The notes beneath the pieces are model-generated. The model saw only the letters and a list, made by a program, of their open reading frames with translations. It made no database searches and had not been told where the DNA came from. 24,268 bases of DNA, taken from contig JAQVUQ010000001.1 in the NCBI GenBank assembly GCA_028699365.1, positions 2,782-27,049 on the forward strand, given 5' to 3'. Below are positions 15,247 through 22,521 of the stretch, one piece after another. Origin of the DNA: UBA5359 sp028699365 [NCBI: bacterium]. GTDB taxonomy: Bacteria > UBP13 > UBA5359. How positions within the stretch are numbered: the first letter of the stretch is position 1; every line of letters begins with the position of its first letter. A program made the translations under genes and the position numbers.

Positions 15247-16560
15247 TTATACAGGCAAACCGTTACAAGGACGGCCCATAGATATGTAGCGGAATCCGTA
15301 ATCCGACATGCGCTCCACATCATATATATTGCGGCCATCGATTATAACTGGCTTGTGCATGCGCCCTTTCAACTTTGAGAAATCAAGTTCCAGAAACTCG
15401 CTCCATTCCGTCAGTACCAGCAGCACATCCGCATCGACTGCCGCCTCATATGGGCTGTCAGCCCTGATCAGTCCGGCAATCATAGTTGAAGCGCTTTCAA
15501 ACGCCATCGGATCGTATGCGGAGACTACGGCGCCATCTGCAATCAATGCATTCAATACAGGTACGGACGGAGCCTCCCGCATGTCATCGGTGTTGGGCTT
15601 GAATGCCAATCCCAATACTCCTATGACCTTTCCGCTCAGCACGCCCAGTTCTTCCTTGATTTTGGAGATAAAGAGTTCACGCTGATAAGCGTTTACTCGC
15701 TCCACCTCACGCAGCATTGCCAACGATACTCCGTTTCTCTCGGCCGTTGACATCAGAGCTTTGACGTCTTTGGGAAAGCAGGATCCTCCGTAGCCCAGAC
15801 CGGCGTTAAGAAAGAGCGGCCCTATCCGTGGATCCAATCCCATACCCCTGGCTACGGTAGCGACATCGGCACCTATGGTTTCGCACAGGTTGGCAATAGC
15901 GTTTATAAACGATATCTTGGTAGCAAGAAAGGAATTGGATGCATATTTGATCATTTCCGCCGTGCGTAAATCCGTTATCAGAACCGGTGCCTTAAGAGGT
16001 TTATAGAGTTGCATGATTCGTTCGGCTGCGGCGGTGCTGTCACTGCCTATTATAATACGCTCCGGTTTCAAAGTATCGCTCACGGCACTCCCCTCCCTGA
16101 GGAATTCCGGATTAGAGACGACATCAAAGGATATGCTCTTATCGATTGCGTGTTCCCTGATCGTCTTACTCACCAACTCCCCGGAGCCGACCGGAACGGT
16201 ACTCTTATTAATTATTATCTTATAATCCCTGAGGTTGCGGCCTATATCTGCTGCAACAGAGAGAACCTGACTCATATCGGCCTCACCGTTATCCGCCTGT
16301 GGCGTGCCTACAGCAACGAAAATGATCTCGGACTCTTCAATCGCATAATCGAGAACACTGGTGAAGGAAAGACGGCCCGCCCGGACGTTCTTCAGCAACA
16401 GCTCTTCAAGGCCGGGCTCATATATCGGCATTTTCCCGTTTTTTAAATTCTCTATTCTAGCCGTATCCCTGTCAACGCAAATGACGTCGTTCCCCAACTC
16501 GGCCAGGCAAACACCTGTAGGAATACCTACATAACCTGTGCCCACTACGGCAATATGCAT
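15247..16560 (-). CDS. UDP-glucose/GDP-mannose dehydrogenase family protein
   Basis: This 437-aa cytosolic enzyme oxidises a nucleotide-hexose twice to a uronic acid with NAD+; UDP-glucose to UDP-glucuronate is the commonest reaction. The N-terminal Rossmann loop is VVGTGYVG (5-12). STVPVG (120-125), NPEFLREG (150-157) and the catalytic cysteine Cys261 in GYGGSCFPKD (257-266) are intact. GVLGLAFKPNTDDMR follows in the C-terminal domain. The length is normal. The ribosome-binding site AGGAGG lies before the ATG. UDP-glucose is more likely than GDP-mannose, but the sequence alone does not decide; the TuaD/Ugd-type layout supports it. Confidence 0.92.
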   Translation of the reverse strand: MHIAVVGTGYVGIPTGVCLAELGNDVICVDRDTARIENLKNGKMPIYEPGLEELLLKNVRAGRLSFTSVLDYAIEESEIIFVAVGTPQADNGEADMSQVLSVAADIGRNLRDYKIIINKSTVPVGSGELVSKTIREHAIDKSISFDVVSNPEFLREGSAVSDTLKPERIIIGSDSTAAAERIMQLYKPLKAPVLITDLRTAEMIKYASNSFLATKISFINAIANLCETIGADVATVARGMGLDPRIGPLFLNAGLGYGGSCFPKDVKALMSTAERNGVSLAMLREVERVNAYQRELFISKIKEELGVLSGKVIGVLGLAFKPNTDDMREAPSVPVLNALIADGAVVSAYDPMAFESASTMIAGLIRADSPYEAAVDADVLLVLTEWSEFLELDFSKLKGRMHKPVIIDGRNIYDVERMSDYGFRYISMGRPCNGLPV

Positions 16561-16625
16561 ACGTTCCTCCTCTAAGCTTCAGTCAGCCGACAATCAAATC
16601 TCCCATTCCCTGCAAAGAGCGATTA

Positions 16626-16985
16626 TCAGCTTTTGGACATCACGGCCACACCCAGGCAGATTATACATACCCCGGCCCAACGGACCATTGTAACGTGCTC
16701 CTTCAGTATCAGCCAGGATACCAGCAGCACCGCAACATAGCTCAGCGATATCAGCGGATACGCGAAGCTGAGTTCGACCTTGGACAATACCAGCAGCCAG
16801 ATAAGGGTGCTTACAATATATAGGCCAATACCTGTCCAGACATGGGGCATCATAAGTATTTTCATCAATTTAGCAGTCACCAGATTATCGGCAGCCACAT
16901 TGGCCCTCAACACTCCTGACTTTATGAATACCTGCCCGATCGATCCGAGTAAAACCGAAATCACGATCTGATAAAGGGGGTTCAT
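16626..16985 (-). CDS. EamA/SMR-type small transporter, ArnE-like flippase subunit candidate
   Basis: This 119-aa protein has four transmembrane segments. The first contains GQVFIKSG (17-24), similar to the conserved start of SMR/EamA half-transporters. The last two contain SFAYPLISLSYVAVLLVSW, a short ILKEH turn with a glutamate, and GVCIICLGVAVM. The size and the LSFAYP...KE pattern fit ArnE/ArnF-like proteins that move polyprenyl-phosphate sugars across the membrane, usually as dimers. Only one such gene is present. Its place beside sugar dehydrogenases and a TagA-like enzyme suggests lipid-linked sugar transport rather than drug efflux; this is inference. GAGG lies about 9 bases before the ATG. 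Confidence 0.75.
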   Translation of the reverse strand: MNPLYQIVISVLLGSIGQVFIKSGVLRANVAADNLVTAKLMKILMMPHVWTGIGLYIVSTLIWLLVLSKVELSFAYPLISLSYVAVLLVSWLILKEHVTMVRWAGVCIICLGVAVMSKS

Positions 16986-17001
16986 TACGATACCTCACAC
17001 A

Positions 17002-18780
17002 TCATATTTTTCTATCTTTTTCCTGCACCGATACACCAGCATGCTTTGCCAGCAGTGCCAGCAAAAGAAAATGCGGTATAGAGAGAATACGTCCGATTCT
17101 CTTAGGTTCCCGTGCAACGCGATAGACCCATTCGAGACCGCAACGCTGCATCCATACCGGCGCTCTCTTCAGACGTCCGGATATAACATCGAAACTCCCC
17201 CCTACGCCCATACATACGGGAACGCCGAGAACGTTCTTATAACGATCAATCCACTTCTCCTGCCTCGGGATACCAAAGGCGACAAAAAGAATATCCGGAG
17301 AAGCCTTTACAATATCATCGATTACGACGTCTTCCTCATCCTTATCATAGTATCCGTCTCTGACGCCGGCCACCGTCAGTCCGGGATACCGGGCTCGCAG
17401 CTTATCGGCCGCATCAAGAGCCACACCCGGTTTCGAACCCAGCATATATACGGAATACCCCTTACCGGCCGCCATGGCGCAAATAGCGTTAAGGAGGTCG
17501 ATCCCGGCTACCCTGTCCTGAAGAGGATGCTGCAGCAGCCGCGATGCCAGTAAAACTCCCGCCCCATCAGGCGTCACCAGGTCGGCACGATTGATTATAT
17601 CCTTCAATTGTTCATCATCCCGGGCCTGCATAATGGCCGGGGCGTTAGGGGTAATCACGACATGCGGCCGTTTTGTCTTGATGAAATCTTCAACCTGGTG
17701 GAGGGCCTCATCCATGTTCACATGGCTTACCTTGACATCCATTATCTCTATAGTATCCATACCGGTCATGCGCTTTACGACACGACGAGGCGCCAGAAGA
17801 AGTACCAGAACAAAGAGCAGATAGCCGATACTTATGCCGCAAACAAGAAACAGAATTTTCACCCACAACAACCATGTCACGTTGGCAACTACTACAAGCG
17901 CCAGAACGCAAAGATAAGCAGTAGCGATGGTCCTCAGGCGGATAACAGCCCTCTCCGATATGCCCAAATCGATCATCAGACGATAAAGGTAGGCAGATGG
18001 TGCGCCGATACTGATAGATGACGTTTCCCGCTTTATGGTAAATGCGAAAGGATAAGCACTGTTTATCAGGGGAATACCCATCACCATAACAGGCAACAGA
18101 AACACCAGCGAAGCGGTATACTTCAGCGCGCCGATGATAGCAATACTCCCCAGCAGATAGCCGGGCAGAAGGCTTCCTTTTGGTGACAGGACCTGATCTT
18201 TTCCACCCCATCCCAGAAGAATCCCCAAAGAGCATCCGGCCAGGGATAACGACATTGCCACAGTATAGAACGTTTCCTGGCGTTGTATGCAGGCGGCCGC
18301 GGCAAAAGTCAGAGCGGATATCGCCGTCAGTCGCAAGGAAAGGCCCGGCAATTTATCGGTGCTCTCATACAGTCTTGACGATAGAAGCAGCCAGAGAACC
18401 GTTATCGGCAGAGCGTACCAACCCAAGCTTATACCGGCCCCGGCTGCACTCGAATATACGTTATCAATCCTGATGCCGTAACGAAAGGCTATCAATGCCA
18501 TGAGTATCACGACAACTGACGCATAAAGATGATTTACTCGTCCCGGTTTAAGCAAGTATCCCAGAGCAGCTATTGCTCCGGAACTGATAAGCAGTCCGGT
18601 AAGACGATCACCGGCTCCCCCGCTGCCGTCCAGAAGCAGTGTCAGGGCAAACGCCAGAAAGAGGACAATTTCCCCGGGCAAGCGAACCTTCCCGTTGCGT
18701 ACTGCCGCAAATCTTGTCAGCAGAAATGAGAACGCCACTCCCGCCAGAATATAAACCGCACCTCTCCAAAAATCGGACAC
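17002..18780 (-). CDS. Membrane fusion: degenerate WecA/MraY-like domain plus WecG/TagA/CpsF glycosyltransferase domain
   Basis: The 592-aa protein has about ten hydrophobic segments in residues 1-335 and a soluble GT26 domain from about 345 to 560. The GT26 part has VVITPNAPA (374-382), PDGAG (404-408) with the presumed catalytic Asp405, FGIPRQEKW (502-510) and GGSFDVISGRLKRAPVWMQ (527-545), then GLEWVYR. It would add an N-acetylmannosamine-type sugar to a lipid-linked first sugar. The membrane half follows WecA-type polyprenyl-phosphate sugar-1-phosphate transferases in order and hydrophobicity, but its catalytic motifs are replaced (see findings). The start is GTG at 18780. Its GGGGGG-containing ribosome-binding site overlaps the TAA of the upstream UbiA gene. 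The GT26 call is firm; the homology of the N-terminal half is my alignment by eye. Confidence 0.85.
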   Translation of the reverse strand: MSDFWRGAVYILAGVAFSFLLTRFAAVRNGKVRLPGEIVLFLAFALTLLLDGSGGAGDRLTGLLISSGAIAALGYLLKPGRVNHLYASVVVILMALIAFRYGIRIDNVYSSAAGAGISLGWYALPITVLWLLLSSRLYESTDKLPGLSLRLTAISALTFAAAACIQRQETFYTVAMSLSLAGCSLGILLGWGGKDQVLSPKGSLLPGYLLGSIAIIGALKYTASLVFLLPVMVMGIPLINSAYPFAFTIKRETSSISIGAPSAYLYRLMIDLGISERAVIRLRTIATAYLCVLALVVVANVTWLLWVKILFLVCGISIGYLLFVLVLLLAPRRVVKRMTGMDTIEIMDVKVSHVNMDEALHQVEDFIKTKRPHVVITPNAPAIMQARDDEQLKDIINRADLVTPDGAGVLLASRLLQHPLQDRVAGIDLLNAICAMAAGKGYSVYMLGSKPGVALDAADKLRARYPGLTVAGVRDGYYDKDEEDVVIDDIVKASPDILFVAFGIPRQEKWIDRYKNVLGVPVCMGVGGSFDVISGRLKRAPVWMQRCGLEWVYRVAREPKRIGRILSIPHFLLLALLAKHAGVSVQEKDRKI

Positions 18781-18782
18781 AC

Positions 18783-19715
18783 TTACCCCCCGTTAAGCTG
18801 CATGATGACGATCGATAAAGTCGACCATATTGCAAAATTGATTATCATCGATTTATCCCGGAACATCTGTTCCGGAGTGCCGCCGATGTCTTCATTATGC
18901 ATCAGGTAAAGATATCTGAAAAGGCCGTAAATAACCGACGGAATGGTCAGCATCAGCATAGGACTGTGTCCGGCATAGAAGGTATAAAGTGAATATGCCA
19001 TGATTACGGTAGACATGGTAACGGATATCAGTTGATCCAGCATTTCTATGCTGTACATGCCCAGAACGGCCCTGTGCACGGCGGCGGAACCATCACCCAG
19101 GAGAAGAAGTTCATGCCGCCTCTTGCAAAGAGCCAGAAACAAAGCCAGCAAGAGAGAGCAGATAACAATCCAGGGGGAGATGCCGGGTCCGATTACCACA
19201 CACCCGGCTATGACCCGCAGAACAAACCCACCTGCTATTGCCAGGACATCAACAAAGAGTACCTTCTTTAATGCTACGGAATACAACACGGTCAACAGAT
19301 AATAGCACGCCGCTGCCAAGGCAAAATGTAAACCCAATGAGAATACCAACGTGAGGATGCCGGCAAAGACGACCAGCATCGCTGCGGCCGTATATGCCGT
19401 TGCCGGATTCATTCGGCCGGATGCCAGTGGCCTGCTGGATTTCCGGGGGTGATTCCGGTCATTTTCCAGATCTATTATATCGTTAACGATATATGCTGAC
19501 GCTGACAGCATACAGAAGACACAGATCGCCAGCAGAACCACCGACAACATGTGCAGGTTCGTAAAGTTGCCCGTGAATATGAGCCCGGCCGCAAGAAAGA
19601 TATTCTTGACCCACTGGTGCGGTCTCATCTCCAGCAATAAATCTCTCAGTCTGACGTTAAATGCAGTCTGACGGCTGGAGTACGGTATCGATTGCTTCTC
19701 TAAGGTTGCCATCAT
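18783..19715 (-). CDS. UbiA-family prenyltransferase, decaprenyl-phosphate phosphoribosyltransferase-like
   Basis: This 310-aa membrane protein has about eight to nine helices. MRPHQWVKNIFLAAGL (30-45) and the first Asp motif NDIIDLENDRNHPRKSSRP (78-96) match DPPR synthases, which join 5-phosphoribosyl pyrophosphate to a polyprenyl phosphate. In mycobacteria that product feeds decaprenyl-phosphoryl-arabinose for arabinan. The oxidase/reductase pair DprE1/DprE2 is not seen here. The ATG at 19715 makes the gene overlap the end of aroKB by 59 bases without a clear ribosome-binding site; a start at a downstream TTG around residue 27 is possible. Other UbiA branches, such as those making quinones, fit less well because of the RPHQWVKN and NHPRKxxRP signatures. 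Confidence 0.82.
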   Translation of the reverse strand: MMATLEKQSIPYSSRQTAFNVRLRDLLLEMRPHQWVKNIFLAAGLIFTGNFTNLHMLSVVLLAICVFCMLSASAYIVNDIIDLENDRNHPRKSSRPLASGRMNPATAYTAAAMLVVFAGILTLVFSLGLHFALAAACYYLLTVLYSVALKKVLFVDVLAIAGGFVLRVIAGCVVIGPGISPWIVICSLLLALFLALCKRRHELLLLGDGSAAVHRAVLGMYSIEMLDQLISVTMSTVIMAYSLYTFYAGHSPMLMLTIPSVIYGLFRYLYLMHNEDIGGTPEQMFRDKSMIINFAIWSTLSIVIMQLNGG

Positions 19716-21264
19716 TCACCCGTTTTACAATGCTGACTTTTCCAATCTTTTCGGCCAGAACGAAGCTCGGGACGGAATCCACGCATTTCTTATCCCTGGA
19801 GAGCGCCGCCAATACATCGTCATATCCGCCAAATGCATACTTCAGCGGTAATCCCAGTCTATCGATTAATCCGTTTTGCCTCAGTTCGTCTTCATACGAG
19901 AGGAATCCCTCCAGTACGGATAACCTTGCAGCGGCCACCATACCTACGGCAACTGCCTCTCCATGAACTATGGAACCGTAGCCGCCGATATACTCAAGCG
20001 TATGTCCAATAGTATGCCCGTAATTGAGAATCGCTCTTCGACCCGCTTCATATTCGTCTTCAGACACAACAGATGCTTTTATCGAACAGGACTTGTGGAT
20101 AATCTCAGCAATCTTGTCAGGCTTTAAGGCGAGTATCTGCGAAGACGAGCACTCTAAGAAATCGAAGAAGCGAGTGTCATAAATGATACCATATTTGATC
20201 ACCTCTGCCAAACCGGCCCGGATTTCCCGCATCGGCAGGGTCCTGAGAAAACCGGTTTCGGCGATTACCAGGCGAGGCTGATAAAAGGCACCAATCAAAT
20301 TCTTTGCCAGAGGATGATTAACAGCCACTTTACCGCCTACACTGCTGTCCACCTGTGCCAGAAGAGTAGTAGGCGCCTGGAAGAACGCTATCCCTCTCAT
20401 ATATGTCGAAGCAACAAACCCCGCCAGATCACCGATCACACCACCACCCAGTGCCAGCACACCGGATGATCTGTCGAAACCGTGTTTCAACAGTATATCG
20501 TATACTCGTTCCGCTTCAGCCAGAGTCTTTGTGGCCTCTCCGGAGTTCAAGACGATACTGTATACGGAAAAAGAACGTTTTAAATCATCGGCAATCCTTT
20601 TCAGGTAAAGCGGTGCGACGTTATGATCGGTAATAATTGCCAGTTTACCCTTGAACCCTGTAGCCGAAATCCGCTTATTCCAGTCGTCAAACCTGTCGGC
20701 AATGATAATATCATACGACCGTTCCTGCAAATCCACGGTAACGGTCGATGCGCAATCCACTGACGACGGCCTGAATCTTCCGGCTATATCTTCAGCAGTC
20801 TCCAAGACAGAGAGGCTATCCGTCTCGATGCAGATATCAGCCTTACTATAGCCGGCTTCTCTTTCGGCCATAAAAGATGCCAGCAAACTCATATCACTGC
20901 CGATCTTATCAAACAAGGGACGACCGGATGTACCTGCCAGCCTCGATGCCACAGCTTGCGGGGATACCCGCAGATGCACCAGGAGCCCCTTTTCCTTGAG
21001 AATGCGGATATTCTCCTCTTTGACAAGCGTGCCACCTCCGACGGCAATTACCTTTCCTTCGCCCTTTATGCTCGATATTACATCGCTCTCAAGCGCCCTG
21101 AAACAAACTTCGCCGTCATCATGGAAGAGCCTTTCGATGGATTTACCTGATCGTGCAGCCACCAGTTTATCGGTATCAAGGAATTCCATTCCCATGATGC
21201 GCGCCAGAATTCGTCCCACGCTGCTTTTGCCGCTTCCCATAAACCCCGCAAGTATAATATTCAT
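19657..21264 (-). CDS. aroKB: Bifunctional shikimate kinase / 3-dehydroquinate synthase (AroK-AroB fusion)
   Basis: This 535-aa protein catalyses two non-consecutive steps of the chorismate pathway. Residues 1 to about 168 are shikimate kinase, with P-loop GFMGSGKSS (7-15), DTD (30-32), Arg58 for shikimate, GGGT (76-79) and RPLF (115-118). Residues from about 175 are 3-dehydroquinate synthase: GEATK (242-246), GGGVIGD (273-279), QVDSSVGGK (304-312), AEVIKYG (353-359), NYGHTIGH (414-421) and HGEA (434-437), which hold the NAD+ and zinc ligands. No frameshift or stop separates the domains. It follows aroC by 15 bp. Its 3' end overlaps the UbiA gene. Confidence 0.95.
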   Translation of the reverse strand: MNIILAGFMGSGKSSVGRILARIMGMEFLDTDKLVAARSGKSIERLFHDDGEVCFRALESDVISSIKGEGKVIAVGGGTLVKEENIRILKEKGLLVHLRVSPQAVASRLAGTSGRPLFDKIGSDMSLLASFMAEREAGYSKADICIETDSLSVLETAEDIAGRFRPSSVDCASTVTVDLQERSYDIIIADRFDDWNKRISATGFKGKLAIITDHNVAPLYLKRIADDLKRSFSVYSIVLNSGEATKTLAEAERVYDILLKHGFDRSSGVLALGGGVIGDLAGFVASTYMRGIAFFQAPTTLLAQVDSSVGGKVAVNHPLAKNLIGAFYQPRLVIAETGFLRTLPMREIRAGLAEVIKYGIIYDTRFFDFLECSSSQILALKPDKIAEIIHKSCSIKASVVSEDEYEAGRRAILNYGHTIGHTLEYIGGYGSIVHGEAVAVGMVAAARLSVLEGFLSYEDELRQNGLIDRLGLPLKYAFGGYDDVLAALSRDKKCVDSVPSFVLAEKIGKVSIVKRVNDGNLREAIDTVLQPSDCI

Positions 21265-21279
21265 CTATACACGCACCCG

Positions 21280-22452
21280 CTATCTACCGGAGATCAGTTT
21301 TTTATATGCATTATAGTTCTCTTGAAGCTCTGCCATGGAATCCCCGCCGTGTTTCTCCAGCAGCGCCCTGGCAATAACAAGACAAACCTCGGCCTCAGCT
21401 ACTACCGATGCGGCAGGAACCGCGCACACATCCGATCTCTCCGCATGTGCACTGACCGCTGACTTATCCATCATATCAACGCTATCCAACGGCTTCATCA
21501 AAGTGGGAATAGGCTTCATCGCCGCACGAACGACTATCTCTTCACCGTTGGACATGCCGCCTTCGATGCCGCCTGCATTGTTGCCGATATGCCGGTAAGT
21601 GTTACTCACAGCATCGTAACAGATAGGATCATGTACCTTGCTGCCGGGCCTGGATGCAACACCAAAGCCCAGTCCAACCTCTACGCCTTTTACAGCCGGT
21701 ATTCCCATGACAGCCTGAGCAAGCTGTCCATCAAGCCGTCTGTCTGCTTGAACATGGCTTCCGATACCCGGATGCAAACCCCGAATACGCACTTCAAAGA
21801 CACCGCCCAGCGTATCACCGTCATGCCTGGCCCTGTCAATCTCTTCAATCATAGCCGCTTCAGCTTCAGCATCCGCACAATAGAGACGAGAATTGCTTAC
21901 AGCCCCCTCACACTGCCACGGATCGATCTTATCCTTAATACTGATACCGCCGATGGAAACGATGTGTGCCATAGCCGTTATCTGCAGTTCCTGCATCATC
22001 CTTCCCGCCACCGATCCCAGAGCTACCGTAGCGGCCGTACCCCTTGCGCTGGATCTCTCCAGTATGTTTCTAATATCGGTTTGGTTGTATTTCAGGCTGC
22101 CAGGCAGATCGGCATGACCGGGACGAGGCCTGGATATGGAAGCATCGTCTGCAGGACCGTCTGAACCGGATAAAGGGAAAGGAGCCATCTTTTCCTTCCA
22201 ATTCTTCCAATCCAGATTACGGATCATCAGTGCTATCGGTGAACCCAGCGTCATGCCGTGCCGCACCCCGGATAGAATATTCACCCTGTCTCTTTCAATA
22301 GACATCCGGGCGCCTCTACCGTAACCGCCCTGACGCTTTGCCAGATATTTATCGATGTGATCGGCCTCCAGATAAAGGCCGGAAGGCATGCCCTCAATTA
22401 TTCCCAACAGTGCCTCACCATGCGATTCTCCGGCAGTCAACCAGCGCAACAT
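21280..22452 (-). CDS. aroC: Chorismate synthase
   Basis: This 390-aa FMN-dependent enzyme converts 5-enolpyruvylshikimate-3-phosphate to chorismate. All family signatures are present: GESHGEALLGIIEGMPSG (8-25), RQGGYGRGARM, SRPRPGHADLPGSLKY, RSSARGTAATVALGSVAG and GNNAGGIEGGMSNGEEI. The length is normal. The ribosome-binding site AAGGGGGAA lies immediately after the U-tract of the terminator that ends pilQ, so only 17 bases separate the hairpin from the ATG. That makes expression of aroC and the genes behind it sensitive to read-through or to a promoter inside the pilQ end. Confidence 0.97.
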   Translation of the reverse strand: MLRWLTAGESHGEALLGIIEGMPSGLYLEADHIDKYLAKRQGGYGRGARMSIERDRVNILSGVRHGMTLGSPIALMIRNLDWKNWKEKMAPFPLSGSDGPADDASISRPRPGHADLPGSLKYNQTDIRNILERSSARGTAATVALGSVAGRMMQELQITAMAHIVSIGGISIKDKIDPWQCEGAVSNSRLYCADAEAEAAMIEEIDRARHDGDTLGGVFEVRIRGLHPGIGSHVQADRRLDGQLAQAVMGIPAVKGVEVGLGFGVASRPGSKVHDPICYDAVSNTYRHIGNNAGGIEGGMSNGEEIVVRAAMKPIPTLMKPLDSVDMMDKSAVSAHAERSDVCAVPAASVVAEAEVCLVIARALLEKHGGDSMAELQENYNAYKKLISGR

Positions 22453-22466
22453 AGCGCTTCCCCCTT

Positions 22467-22501
22467 AAAAAAACAATGACACCCTAGGGTGCCATTGTTT
22501 T
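22467..22501 (-). terminator. Intrinsic terminator after pilQ
   Basis: The minus-strand RNA has a stem formed by 22501-22486 against 22485-22470. It is perfectly paired apart from one G-U pair (22492/22479), with CUAG at the tip, and is followed by a run of seven U (22473-22467). It lies 21 bp after the secretin stop and 15 bp before the aroC start. Confidence 0.88.
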
Positions 22502-22521
22502 CATTTCATCCTTATCGTAGT

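Noticed and set aside
15192-15338. N-terminal extension of the SDR gene
   Set aside because: It would overlap the 3' end of the dehydrogenase gene. The GTG at 15191 sits exactly at the Rossmann first strand with a ribosome-binding site.
21589-22164. 191-codon plus-strand open frame opposite aroC
   Set aside because: It is fully antisense to a chorismate synthase gene with all signatures, has no ribosome-binding site and shows no recognisable protein pattern.
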